Assembly (NCBI GenBank): GCA_016195665.1
Contig: JACPZD010000001.1
Span: 218,848-282,847, forward strand
DNA from: Gammaproteobacteria bacterium
GTDB lineage: Bacteria; Pseudomonadota; Gammaproteobacteria; SURF-13
Length of the DNA stretch: 64,000 nucleotides
Direction: 5' to 3'
This document shows positions 1-8,534 of this stretch, in pieces. The notes beneath the pieces were generated by a model, which was not told the origin of the DNA, did not search any database, and was given only the letters and a program-made list of their open reading frames with translations. Positions within the stretch are counted from its first letter, which is position 1. Every line of letters starts with the position of its first letter. The position numbers and the translations under genes are program-made.

Positions 1-109
1 CGAATTGGCGGGGGGTTTTCCGGGTGACAAAGCCAGCATCTCTACACATGAGCGATTGGTTGCCGTTGAAACAATCGCCTCCGAGAGAACATCAAGCGAG
101 GATTGACGC

Positions 110-1171
110 ATGTCATTATCTTTATCTATGCCGCGTAATCTTGTTGGGGACACGAGTCGGAACGAGTCGAGCATCAAGCGCATAACGCTGTTTTCGGGAA
201 AGGAAAAAGTGAATCTTTATGAGGTTCCTGATGCGCTGGATCTCCATGTCTATAAAGTAAAGCGGCTGGTGTACCAGCGCCAGACAGCTTATCAGCACAT
301 CACTATTGCGGATACTTATAACTACGGAAGAGTTCTGATGCTGGATGGCGCCGTGCAAAGCGCTCAAAGCGACGAGGCCCTGTACCATGAGTTGCTGGTG
401 CAACCGGCGATGCTGCGCCATCCCGATCCCAAGGACGTGCTTATCATCGGCGGAGGCGAGGGGGCATCATTGCGCGAAGTGCTTGCCCATCGCAGCGTCC
501 GCACCGCTACCATGGTGGATATCGACGGCGAGGTGGTGGAGTCGTGCCGTAAATACCTGCCTACATGGCATTGCGGGGCGTTCGACGACGCGCGGGCGCG
601 TGTTTTTTACGCGGACGGACGCAAATTTATAGAGGAACATGATGGTAAATACGACGTTGTCATCATCGATGTTGTAGATATGCTGGATAATGGTCCGGCA
701 CAAGCTTTGTATACGCAACAATTCTACAAATTCTTGCGCCGTCGTTTGCACCCGGGTTTCATCGTGGCGATCCAAGGGCTGGAATTCACTTTCAGCGACT
801 CGCGGGAACATGCCGCGTTGGTGCGCACCTTGCGCACGGTATTTCCTTATGTGCACAGTTACAGTGCGACGATTCCGTCGTTTTTATCCAGTTGGGGGTT
901 CGTCGTCGCCTGTGACGACTATCCGCCGAATAGCTGGCGGGCCAATGAGATCGACTCGGCTATTTCCCGGAAATTAGCTCCGGACCGGCTTGTTCACCTG
1001 GACGGCGCCTATCTGGAGAAGACTTTTACCCATTGCCGGTTGACGCGCCAACTGTTGGCGATGCCCGGTCCTATTTTAGAGGATGAGATAAAACTCGAGT
1101 TTAATGTTAAGCAAGATATTACGGATGAAATGGCTGGCGCCACTAAGGCTCAGTTTAAACCTTTGCGCTGA
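110..1171 (+). CDS. Spermidine synthase-like aminopropyltransferase
   Basis: The protein has 353 residues and the fold of the polyamine aminopropyltransferases. Visible landmarks are YHE at 102-104, the nucleotide loop GGGEG at 114-118 (usually GGGDG) and an acidic pair D187/D190 where the family has D-x-x-D for amine activation. Family members move an aminopropyl group from decarboxylated S-adenosylmethionine to an amine. The retained acidic pair argues for activity, but the acceptor need not be putrescine because the surroundings are not polyamine metabolism. It opens a same-strand cluster with two GNATs, an ABC exporter, a second homologue at 4429-5298 and ketosynthase/ACP genes. The N-terminal ~30 residues lie outside the conserved domain, so the exact ATG is uncertain. 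Confidence 0.85.
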   Translation: MSLSLSMPRNLVGDTSRNESSIKRITLFSGKEKVNLYEVPDALDLHVYKVKRLVYQRQTAYQHITIADTYNYGRVLMLDGAVQSAQSDEALYHELLVQPAMLRHPDPKDVLIIGGGEGASLREVLAHRSVRTATMVDIDGEVVESCRKYLPTWHCGAFDDARARVFYADGRKFIEEHDGKYDVVIIDVVDMLDNGPAQALYTQQFYKFLRRRLHPGFIVAIQGLEFTFSDSREHAALVRTLRTVFPYVHSYSATIPSFLSSWGFVVACDDYPPNSWRANEIDSAISRKLAPDRLVHLDGAYLEKTFTHCRLTRQLLAMPGPILEDEIKLEFNVKQDITDEMAGATKAQFKPLR

Positions 1172-1270
1172 CGGGGTCGGCGGCGGGATTTTCTGCGGTA
1201 ATTGAAATTCAACGCAAGTCGTAACGCGAGAGATGTGCCGCCGGCCGTTTGGGTGGAGGCGGGTATAGAT

Positions 1271-1432
1271 ATGATGAAGAGCATGTTGTTTTTTCTTTTT
1301 TCAGCAGCTTCCAGCGATAGTGACAACATGAGTTGTCTCCGGGAGGAAATAAACGGTTTGTGCCGACGCCGCGGACCCGCAGACGTCAAGTCTTCGCGCG
1401 AGCCATTCGGGAAAGAAGGTTATCGTCCGTGA
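1271..1432 (+). CDS. Possible 53-residue peptide upstream of a GNAT
   Basis: This is a short frame in the gap between the first aminopropyltransferase and the first GNAT. It starts at ATG 1271, with GGAGG at 1254-1258 (12 bases away, rather far). Its TGA overlaps the GTG chosen for the GNAT in a GTGA arrangement, which is typical of translational coupling. The N-terminus is hydrophobic (MMKSMLFFLF); the rest is polar and basic with two cysteines. I do not recognise a family. It could be a leader peptide, a small substrate or partner, or a chance frame. Confidence 0.3.
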   Translation: MMKSMLFFLFSAASSDSDNMSCLREEINGLCRRRGPADVKSSREPFGKEGYRP

Positions 1433-2019
1433 AAAGATCCACGAGCAAAAAAGGTGGCATGGCGCTTTCCGGGGCTGAGAAGCTTATGGTCAGAGGCGCT
1501 CCAAAGACGGGTAAATCTTTGGACTTTACGCCTTTGCAGAAGAAGGATTTCCCGGTCTTTTATCGGCAGTTCTTGCAGTTGCGCCCGGAGCCGATTTTTA
1601 TCGACATCTACGAGCCGACGCCGTTTCCGAGCTTGGCCAAGTTCAAGACCTATTTTGCAGTCGACAAGAGACCCCTGTGGGTGTTGGGTCCGCCGGAGTC
1701 CCCGGTCGCTTATTTCGCCCTGCATGATTTTCAAGCCGAGCACGATTTGGCGAATGTGGAGTTCGTTTTCTTTGCGGGATATCCCGCCCCTGGTTCCAAG
1801 GAAGCACGCGCCTTCTGGAAATTCTTTCGCAAATGCCTCGCGGATTACGGCCTGACCCGTATCCAGAGTTTCGTCCTTCCCTCCAGCGCGGACAAGATCC
1901 GTTTGATCGAATCCTTAGGATTTCGTAAGGAAGGCGTACTGCGCGAGCATTTTTTCCATGACGGCAAGTTGCACGATATCGTTGCCTACGCCTGGATGGC
2001 GGAGGAACGTCATGCCTAA
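1429..2019 (+). CDS. GNAT-family N-acyltransferase (RimJ/RimL-like)
   Basis: The protein has about 196 residues from GTG 1429, preceded by GAAGG at 1415-1419 with 9-base spacing. Upstream in-frame TTG/GTG codons would add a basic tail with no domain character. The C-terminal half carries the GNAT signature: IESLGFRKEGVLREH followed by DGKLHDIV, the usual LGF-x-x-EG-x-LR end of RimJ/RimL-type acetyltransferases. Such enzymes acylate amines using acyl-CoA, and some relatives use acyl-ACP. The stop overlaps the start of a second GNAT, so the two are probably translated together. The context suggests acylation of a pathway intermediate rather than a ribosomal protein; the substrate is unknown. 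Confidence 0.8.
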   Translation: MKRSTSKKGGMALSGAEKLMVRGAPKTGKSLDFTPLQKKDFPVFYRQFLQLRPEPIFIDIYEPTPFPSLAKFKTYFAVDKRPLWVLGPPESPVAYFALHDFQAEHDLANVEFVFFAGYPAPGSKEARAFWKFFRKCLADYGLTRIQSFVLPSSADKIRLIESLGFRKEGVLREHFFHDGKLHDIVAYAWMAEERHA

Positions 2020-2569
2020 GCTTGGCCTGGAAAAGATCATCGTGCGGCGTATCGTTCCTGCCGATCGCCCTATCCTGCGCCGCTGGCTGAAGGATCCCGG
2101 CGTGCGGGCGGCCATCGAGGATGAGACCATCGTGCTGTCGAAGATGGAGGAAACCCTGGCGTTATTCGAGTCCAGTGATCCCTTTAGCGACAGCAACCTG
2201 GGCCTCATCGTCGAGGTGGCGGGGCGGCCGATCGCCCTGATCCACTTCGTGTGGATCAACTGGGTCAGCCGCAACGCGGAGGTGATCGTGTTCGTGGGGC
2301 CAGAGGATTTGCGGCGCTCGCTTGCCGCCGCCGTGGTCGTGGAAAAGATTGGCCATGCCGCCTTCCGGGTGCTGAATCTGCACAAGGTCTACGCCTTCGT
2401 TTATGGGGCCAACGAAGCGGCGCTTTCGGTATTCCGCAAGTTGACGGAAGAGGAGGCGTGCCTGCGTTCATACGTCAAATCCTCCGAAGGCTATACGGAT
2501 TTTCATTTTTTCGGCTTGTTGGCATCGGAATATTTTGCAGCCATGAAAAAGCTGAAAGGACGGGATTGA
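2012..2569 (+). CDS. GNAT-family N-acyltransferase (second copy)
   Basis: The protein has 185 residues. ATG 2012 has GGAGG at 2001-2005 and overlaps the end of the preceding GNAT. RimJ/RimL features are visible: an early IVVRRI-type strand (IIVRRIVPAD), a central strand and helix (NAEVIVFVGPED), then HKVYAFVYGANEAALSVFRK, matching the usual acetyl-CoA-binding and N-x-x-A-x-x-x-x-x-K region. The two GNATs are clearly different in sequence, so this is not a simple tandem duplication. The stop overlaps the ABC transporter start (TGATG). The substrate is unknown; modification of an amine product made or exported by the cluster is the likely role. Confidence 0.8.
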   Translation: MPKLGLEKIIVRRIVPADRPILRRWLKDPGVRAAIEDETIVLSKMEETLALFESSDPFSDSNLGLIVEVAGRPIALIHFVWINWVSRNAEVIVFVGPEDLRRSLAAAVVVEKIGHAAFRVLNLHKVYAFVYGANEAALSVFRKLTEEEACLRSYVKSSEGYTDFHFFGLLASEYFAAMKKLKGRD

Positions 2570-4389
2570 TGCGCGGCGACGGCCGTCCGCGGTTGCGTCC
2601 GCTTTTACACATCGCCAAGGAATTCTACCTGACTCCGCGGGTCATGGCGTTTTCAATGGCGCTCATCCTGCTGATGGTCGCGGCCGACGTCGCCCTGCCG
2701 TGGATGGCGAAGATCGCGATCGATTTGATTACCGAGGGCCGCAACTCCGCGGCAGTGAATGCCGTTTTCCGGGAAGTGGTATGGATGGGCGGCATGATTC
2801 TCGGCGTGGCGATCGCTCAGTATCTGACCAGCGCCCTGCTGACCCGCTTCTACACTCGCGTCGTCTATCGCGGCACGGCGCGACTGCGGGAACAACTCTA
2901 CACCCGCATGCAGGCCCAGTCGCTGAACTTCCTGGCCGAGCGGCAAATCGGCGAGATGTTGACGCATCTGATCACCGATATCCAAAACCTTCAGGATTCG
3001 ACTCTCGACTTAATATCGGAAGTGCCCTTCGACGTATGCATCTTGCTTGGACTCACGATAGCGATGTTCATTCTCAATCCGACCTTAGCGCTGATTGTAC
3101 TGCTGTTCCTGGTGGCATCGGTGCTGTTCGTTTATCGGATCGGGCGCCGCGGTTGGAAGGCACAGTCCGGCGCGATGCAGGGTACGGCGGATATGACGGC
3201 GCGAATGCAGGAAGGATTCGCCGCCGCCCGGACCATTGCCACTTTCGACGCCGCTCGGGGAGAGCAGCAACGCGTCCAAGAGGCCTCGCAGCGCTATGCC
3301 TTTCATATGGAAAATACCGGCAAGGTGCGCGCGGTGATTACGCCCTTTCTGAGTTTCGCGGAATACGCGGGCGTTATTACGGTCTTGGTTGTCGGCGGTT
3401 GGGAGATGCTGCACGGTTCCCTGACGGTGGGCGGCCTCGTGGCGTTTATGGCGTATATGCAGTTGTCGGCAGATCCGGTATCGCGCTTTTCCCGCGTGAT
3501 TCTGCGCCTGCAGAATGCCAGCGTTTCGGCCGCGCGTCTTCATGATCTTCTCGCGGAGACGCACGATGCGCAAGACAAGCCCGATGCGCTGGTGCCCACC
3601 GATCTCACGGGGGCGGTGGCGGTCGCGAATGTCCACTTTCGCTATCCCACCTCCGCCCAGCCGGCATTGAGCGGGCTCGACTTCACAGTGGCGGCCGGGG
3701 AAAAGATCGCCGTCGTCGGCCGAAACGCCTCCGGCAAGAGTACCTTTCTCGATTTGCTCTTGCGGATTCAAGAGCCGGAGCAAGGCCGCATCTCGGTTGA
3801 CGGCATCGATGTCCGCGACATCCGCTTGGCCACGTGGCGCTCTTTCATCGGCGTCGTGCCGCAAGACATCCTGCTCTTGAATCGCAGTGTGGCCGAGAAC
3901 ATCGCGTTGGGCTCTGCCTTTCCCCCGGAACGTATCCGCGAGGCGGCCGCCGCGGCGGGCCTCAGGGAGTTCATCAACGGTCTGCCGCGGGGATACGAGA
4001 CGGTGGTGGGGGAGAGGGGCGTGTTTCTGTCCGGCGGTGAACGGCAGCGCATCGCCGTCGCGAGACTGTTCCTGCGTGCAGCCCGAGTTATCCTTTTGGA
4101 CGAGCCAACCTCTGCCCTGGACGTCGCTTATGAAAGCGATCTTTTGCCCGCGCTGCGGCGTTTGTGCGCGGGTCGAACCACGTTCATCGTATCGCATCGC
4201 CTCACCGTGCTGACCGAGGTGGACAAGGTCTTGCTGCTGGATGCCGGCCGGCAATTGGCTTTCGACAGTCCGGCCCATGTGTGGCGCGATTTCCCGGCCT
4301 ACCGCGATTTATTTCCCGCGTCGTGGGGGACGCCGCACCATGAGCCTCATGGAGGGAACAATGTTTTATCTTTATCATCGCCCCTCTAG
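2569..4389 (+). CDS. ABC half-exporter (fused membrane and ATPase domains)
   Basis: The protein has 606 residues. An N-terminal six-helix exporter domain occupies roughly residues 20-320 and a nucleotide-binding domain roughly 345-590. Walker A GRNASGKST lies near 382, the signature LSGGERQR near 487, Walker [12 protein letters not shown] near 508 and the switch histidine SHR near 542. All are intact, so a functional MsbA/peptide-exporter-type homodimer is expected. The start overlaps the previous stop (TGATG); a longer upstream frame is only the antisense of good coding in another frame. No peptidase C39 domain is present, so leader cleavage is not implied. It probably exports, or flips, a product of this cluster across the inner membrane. 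Confidence 0.92.
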   Translation: MRGDGRPRLRPLLHIAKEFYLTPRVMAFSMALILLMVAADVALPWMAKIAIDLITEGRNSAAVNAVFREVVWMGGMILGVAIAQYLTSALLTRFYTRVVYRGTARLREQLYTRMQAQSLNFLAERQIGEMLTHLITDIQNLQDSTLDLISEVPFDVCILLGLTIAMFILNPTLALIVLLFLVASVLFVYRIGRRGWKAQSGAMQGTADMTARMQEGFAAARTIATFDAARGEQQRVQEASQRYAFHMENTGKVRAVITPFLSFAEYAGVITVLVVGGWEMLHGSLTVGGLVAFMAYMQLSADPVSRFSRVILRLQNASVSAARLHDLLAETHDAQDKPDALVPTDLTGAVAVANVHFRYPTSAQPALSGLDFTVAAGEKIAVVGRNASGKSTFLDLLLRIQEPEQGRISVDGIDVRDIRLATWRSFIGVVPQDILLLNRSVAENIALGSAFPPERIREAAAAAGLREFINGLPRGYETVVGERGVFLSGGERQRIAVARLFLRAARVILLDEPTSALDVAYESDLLPALRRLCAGRTTFIVSHRLTVLTEVDKVLLLDAGRQLAFDSPAHVWRDFPAYRDLFPASWGTPHHEPHGGNNVLSLSSPL

Positions 4390-4426
4390 GAGCGTTATTT
4401 CTTTGAACGATACTGCGGAGGGATAA
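4361..4426 (+). CDS. Possible 21-residue peptide
   Basis: ATG 4361 follows GGAGGG at 4351-4356 with ideal spacing. The frame overlaps the last 29 bases of the ABC exporter gene and stops two bases before the ATG of the next gene. The peptide begins MFYLYHRPSR and ends NDTAEG. It matches no family I know. Strong ribosome binding and a tight fit between genes are compatible with a real micro-protein or a coupling leader. The length gives no coding statistics, so this is weakly supported. Confidence 0.25.
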   Translation: MFYLYHRPSRSVISLNDTAEG

Positions 4427-4428
4427 TT

Positions 4429-5298
4429 ATGACGAAGAAGGCGAAGGTTGCGACCAGCAAGGGCAGGAAAGCTCTTTCCCCAAAGGGGCTTTGGAATAAG
4501 AAGAGCCGTTTTCAGACTATTGAGCTCGTTGAGGAACGCGGAGGCCTCCTGCTGAAGTTGAACGGTTGGCCCCAGGTTCACTCCAAAGAGGAAGCAAAGT
4601 ACCACGAGAACGTGGCCACCATGCCGATGATGTTGGCCCAGAAGGTGGATCGCTGCGTCATACTCGGGGGTGGCGACGGGCTTGCGGCGCGGAACATCCT
4701 GCGCTTTCGCGACGTCAAGAAACTCACCCAGGTGGAACTCGATCCAGGGGTGATCAAGCTTTGTTCCGAGCAACCGGACTTTGTCCGCATGAACGAGGAT
4801 GTTTTCCATAATCCGCGTTTGGAGTTGATCGTCGGCGACGCCATCGAATGGTTTCTGAAAGCCGAGGGCCCCTTCGATGTCATCATCAACGACATCGAAG
4901 TGATGTTTACCAAGCAGCCGCAAAAGATGACATTGGAACGCCACTTCCAATTGTTCGAGGCCATGGCGGACAAGCTCGCACCCGGCGGGGTGGCGGTGGT
5001 CACCGTCCCCGATGACTTCGATGACAGCATCCTGCAAGGATTTTTCGAGATCTATGGGGATTACCTGCCCTACGAGACACGGCAGGCGTTCATGAAATCC
5101 AAAAATGTGTTCGCGCGCGCGCGGGTTTTGCTGGCGACCTTATTTCCCTACGTAATGCAATGGACGATACGCTTCCCCGTTTTGGGCCCGCACACTACTT
5201 TCTATCTGAGCCATCGTCCGATGACCCGCCTGCGCCGGTCGCCCAATCCGCCGGCGAAGTACATCAAGGACGACATGATTACACGGGTTCTGAAATGA
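4429..5298 (+). CDS. Spermidine synthase-like methyltransferase-fold protein
   Basis: The protein has 289 residues, with GGAGGG at 4417-4422 six bases before the ATG. It has a lysine-rich N-terminus, KYHEN at 57-61, the nucleotide loop GGGDG at 80-84 and FDVIINDIEV at 149-158. In spermidine synthases the last segment reads D-x-x-D. Here the first Asp (155) is kept but the second position is Val158, and the usual Pro-Ile-Gly-Pro run is missing. It may therefore bind an S-adenosyl donor without being a normal polyamine synthase. It differs strongly from the homologue at 110-1171. The C-terminus (residues 215-289) has a hydrophobic stretch not typical of SpeE. Confidence 0.75.
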   Translation: MTKKAKVATSKGRKALSPKGLWNKKSRFQTIELVEERGGLLLKLNGWPQVHSKEEAKYHENVATMPMMLAQKVDRCVILGGGDGLAARNILRFRDVKKLTQVELDPGVIKLCSEQPDFVRMNEDVFHNPRLELIVGDAIEWFLKAEGPFDVIINDIEVMFTKQPQKMTLERHFQLFEAMADKLAPGGVAVVTVPDDFDDSILQGFFEIYGDYLPYETRQAFMKSKNVFARARVLLATLFPYVMQWTIRFPVLGPHTTFYLSHRPMTRLRRSPNPPAKYIKDDMITRVLK

Positions 5299-5346
5299 GA
5301 GATTTTAATCGCCGTCCGGCGGAACGGTTAACACGGTGAGCCGACT

Positions 5347-6567
5347 ATGCGCGTAGTCGTCACTGGAATGGGGATCGTATCGCCGATCGGCATCGGGACG
5401 GACAATTTCTGGAAAGCCGCTATTGCCGGCGTCAGCGGGATTCGCCGTATCGAGAGTTTCGATGCCTCGCAACAGCGTTCGCAGATTGCTGGTCAAGTCG
5501 CCGGCTTCGATCCCGCCGCGCATCTCTCGGCGAAATGTATCGAACAAACCGATCGCTTCGCCCAATTGGCGTTGGTGGCCGCGAATCAGGCGGTCAACGA
5601 TGCGGGCGGACTCGGCGTTTATGCGCCGCATCGTTTGGCCGTGAGCCTCGGCTCGGGAATGGGCGGCTATGGCACCTTTGAATCCTCTGCCGCGCGTTAT
5701 TTTCAGAATAAATCCCATCCGCCGCTTACCGTACCCAAGGCCATGTCGAATGCCGCAAGCGCTTGGATTGCGATCGAGCATCAATGTAAGGGACCCAATC
5801 TGACATTCAGCACGGCTTGTTCGTCCGGCGGGCATGGGATCGGCACGGGTCTACAGCTCTTGCGGACGGGACAGGCGGACGCGGTTATTGCGGGCGGCGC
5901 TGAAGCATGCGTACTGCCGCTGACCATGGCGGGGTTTAACGCCTTGCATGCTTTATCGATCGCTTATAATGATGATCCGGCGCGAGCGTCACGGCCTTTT
6001 TCCAAAGGACGCGACGGTTTTGTCATGGCGGAAGGCGCCGGCATATTGGTATTGGAAAGGGAAGAGGAGGCGAAGCGTAGGGGCGCGCCCATCTATGCAG
6101 TGCTCGCTGGCTACGGTAGCTCATGCGATGCTACCCATGTTGTAGCTCCCGACCTGGAAGGGCAAACGGCGGCGATGCGGGCGGCTGTCGCCGACGCCGC
6201 GCTAGAGAGAGACGCTATCGACTATATAAATGCTCACGCAACATCCACGCCGCTGGGGGATGTTATCGAAACACGCGCCATTAAGCATTTTTTCGGATCG
6301 CACGCGCAGGACATCGCCATCAGCGCCACTAAATCTCTGATTGGGCACACCATCGGCGCCGCGGCGGCCATAGGCAGCATCGCCACGATCATGACCCTGC
6401 GTAGCGGTATGATTCACCCGACCATCAATTTTGAGGAAGCTGATGCCGAATGCGATCTCGATTACACGCCTAATAAGGCGCGTGAATGCAAGGTACGGGT
6501 TGGCCTAAGTAATGCCTTCGGTTTCGGCGGCAATAACGTAAGCCTGCTTTTTACGACCATAGAGTAA
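5347..6567 (+). CDS. Beta-ketoacyl-ACP synthase (FabF-type)
   Basis: The protein has 406 residues, the normal length of a KAS II enzyme. The catalytic set is complete: Cys158 in STACSSGGHG, His297 in NAHATSTPLGD, Lys329 in SATKS and His334 in LIGHTIGAAAA. It should condense malonyl-ACP with an acyl-ACP primer. It is followed at once by its own acyl carrier protein. No ketoreductase, dehydratase, acyltransferase or malonyl loading enzyme lies in the window, so it may draw on the primary fatty-acid pool or act once. Lying between amine-modifying enzymes and a lipid-type exporter, it probably builds a dedicated acyl chain. Confidence 0.92.
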   Translation: MRVVVTGMGIVSPIGIGTDNFWKAAIAGVSGIRRIESFDASQQRSQIAGQVAGFDPAAHLSAKCIEQTDRFAQLALVAANQAVNDAGGLGVYAPHRLAVSLGSGMGGYGTFESSAARYFQNKSHPPLTVPKAMSNAASAWIAIEHQCKGPNLTFSTACSSGGHGIGTGLQLLRTGQADAVIAGGAEACVLPLTMAGFNALHALSIAYNDDPARASRPFSKGRDGFVMAEGAGILVLEREEEAKRRGAPIYAVLAGYGSSCDATHVVAPDLEGQTAAMRAAVADAALERDAIDYINAHATSTPLGDVIETRAIKHFFGSHAQDIAISATKSLIGHTIGAAAAIGSIATIMTLRSGMIHPTINFEEADAECDLDYTPNKARECKVRVGLSNAFGFGGNNVSLLFTTIE

Positions 6568-6586
6568 ACATGAGAAGGTATAAACG

Positions 6587-6841
6587 ATGGAGACAGCGGA
6601 TATCGAATCGAAAGTTATAGCTTTTATCACCGAGAAAGTTCATCTGGAGAAGCCTGTCGAAATTAAAGCGACAACGACCTTTAAAGATCTCAGCCTGGAT
6701 TCGTTGGATGTGGTCCAGCTTTTATTCGAAGCAGAAGATGCCTTCGGAATTTCTTTCGATATGGAGAAAGCCACCGACATCACCTGCATAGGCGACATCG
6801 CAGCCTATATCGCCAAGCACCAGGCGCGTGCCGCGACGTAA
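6587..6841 (+). CDS. Acyl carrier protein
   Basis: The protein is small and acidic (84 residues), with the phosphopantetheine attachment motif LDSLD at 37-41 (Ser39) and the downstream helix DVVQLLFEAEDAFGISF. It begins 19 bases after the ketosynthase and presumably carries its acyl intermediates. The sequence differs from housekeeping AcpP (for example, no EDSLDTVEL), which fits a dedicated carrier. Dedicated ACPs also sit beside N-acyl amino acid synthases in other bacteria, a useful parallel given the two GNATs here. Confidence 0.92.
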   Translation: METADIESKVIAFITEKVHLEKPVEIKATTTFKDLSLDSLDVVQLLFEAEDAFGISFDMEKATDITCIGDIAAYIAKHQARAAT

Positions 6842-7133
6842 GGTATTGTGTTTATATGGGTGGATGCCGACGTTTCGCCCGCCGCATGAAAGAAGATTTC
6901 CTACCGATGGGTGTCGTAAAATAATGTGATCATTCGTAGACTCTCCTCAGCTGGCTGGTTTGGTCGCAGTCGCCCATTTAACCGAAGCGCCGATGACCGC
7001 ACCCTTTGCGGGACGGTACCGTCGGGTAACTATAAGTATACGCATTGCTACAAAGGTCCAAGGCGTGATGTGTTTTCATCACGCCGATCGATTCCATCGC
7101 TTGAGAGTGATGGTCGACGGCATGATATTTTCA
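6842..7133 (+). other. Gap between ACP and efflux genes
   Basis: This stretch is nearly 300 bases between the ACP stop and the chosen start of the outer-membrane lipoprotein. Open frames here lack ribosome sites and protein character. It may hold the promoter of the exporter operon, but I could not identify convincing -35/-10 elements. Confidence 0.4.
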
Positions 7134-8534
7134 ATGCGTAAATTAATACTACATTGCAGGCGTGCTCCGCTGATTTGTATATCCGCCATCCTTCTATTGG
7201 CAGGTTGCGCGGGTGTTTCTCCGCCGCCGCTGCCGGTGGGCGGCGCGCCCGCAGCTTGGCGTAACGCAGGGTCTATGGCTGCACCAGGGCCGGCCCCTGA
7301 CTTTAAGCATTGGTGGAGGGTGTTCGGTGATGCGAAAATCGACCTCCTGGTCAAGCGCGCGATTGAGAATAATCTAGACTTGCGTCAAGCCATAGCGCGG
7401 TTCAGGGCCGCCCGTGCCCTGACGGGGCGATCGCAAGCGGAATTACTCCCAAGTCTCAGCGTACGTACTTATTCCCTGCCGGACCCCAGCGGCACAACCA
7501 GCTATTTTCAATCCGGTTTCGACGCCGAGTGGGAACTCGGCCTGTTTGGGCGCAGAGACGGCACGCTTCGAATGGCCGATGCGGACGTCGGTATTGCCGC
7601 GGCCTCTGTTCAGGCGGCGCAGGTGTCGGTGGTGGCGGAGGTAGTGCGCAGTTATATGGAGTTACGCGCGGCGCAGGAGCGTGAAACGCTGCTCGCGAGG
7701 CTTGTTGAAGTAGAAACACGACATTTGGCGTTAATACGTTCGCGGTTTCGCCTTAATCTCGCTTCGGAGGCCGAGGTTGGCCAGGCCGAAGCAAGGCTTG
7801 CTCAGGCCGAAGCGGCACTTGCGGAGCCGCATGCGGCGGCAGCCCGCAGCGCCCAACAGATAGCACTGCTGTTAGGGGAGAACCATCCGGATGCCGGGTT
7901 GCTCGCGGTTGTGCCGCGGCCTACTTTAGGTACCTTGCGTATCGGCGTCGTGCCGGCTGAGATGTTGCGTACCCGGCCCGATATTCGGAAAATCGAACAG
8001 GAGGTGCTCAAGGCCGCCGCTGAATTGGGGGTGGCGCGCGCCGATCTCTATCCGCGTTTAGTCTTGGCCGGCGGATTGACGTTCTCCACACGTCTCGGCG
8101 GCAATTCTCTGGGCACGACCCATGGAGTTATTTCCGCTGGACCGATCATCGACATTCCTCTGTTCGATTGGGGTATGCGCCGGGCCGTGGTCAATGCGCG
8201 TGATGCCGCGCTTTCGGCGACGCTGCTGGCCTACCGTCAGGCCGTGCTGGAAGGAGTGGCCGAGGTGGAAACGGTTTTGGCGGCGCTGGAACATTTGCGT
8301 GAGCAGGTGGAAAGCATGGACAAGGCGGTCGCCTCCCTGGAGCGCAGCGCCCGGGCCACTCAGGTGCTTGCCCGCAACGGACTGGCCGATGGCTTTCCCT
8401 GCGTTGCAGCGGACAAGGCGCTGTTGGATGCGCGCCTTGAACGCGCCCAGGCCGAAGAAGCGCGATCATTGGCATTCATCGCTCTTTACAAGGCATTGGG
8501 TGGAGCGCCGCCGCTGGGGGTTCAGGACGACTGA
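7134..8534 (+). CDS. TolC/NodT-type outer-membrane efflux lipoprotein
   Basis: The protein has 466 residues from ATG 7134. That start gives a clean lipoprotein signal peptide: basic n-region (MRKLILHCRR), hydrophobic core and lipobox LLAGC with Cys25. Upstream in-frame ATGs only add residues ahead of the signal. The mature part has two outer-membrane efflux protein repeats with long Ala/Glu-rich coiled helices (for example AEVGQAEARLAQAEAAL). It forms the outer-membrane channel of a tripartite exporter. Its stop overlaps the permease gene (TGATG), and the adaptor and ATPase follow, so the whole export machine is encoded together. Confidence 0.9.
   Translation: MRKLILHCRRAPLICISAILLLAGCAGVSPPPLPVGGAPAAWRNAGSMAAPGPAPDFKHWWRVFGDAKIDLLVKRAIENNLDLRQAIARFRAARALTGRSQAELLPSLSVRTYSLPDPSGTTSYFQSGFDAEWELGLFGRRDGTLRMADADVGIAAASVQAAQVSVVAEVVRSYMELRAAQERETLLARLVEVETRHLALIRSRFRLNLASEAEVGQAEARLAQAEAALAEPHAAAARSAQQIALLLGENHPDAGLLAVVPRPTLGTLRIGVVPAEMLRTRPDIRKIEQEVLKAAAELGVARADLYPRLVLAGGLTFSTRLGGNSLGTTHGVISAGPIIDIPLFDWGMRRAVVNARDAALSATLLAYRQAVLEGVAEVETVLAALEHLREQVESMDKAVASLERSARATQVLARNGLADGFPCVAADKALLDARLERAQAEEARSLAFIALYKALGGAPPLGVQDD

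Noticed and set aside
2251..2568. N-terminal extension of the ABC exporter
   Set aside because: It lies entirely within the well-supported GNAT frame; ATG 2569 in a TGATG overlap is the better start.
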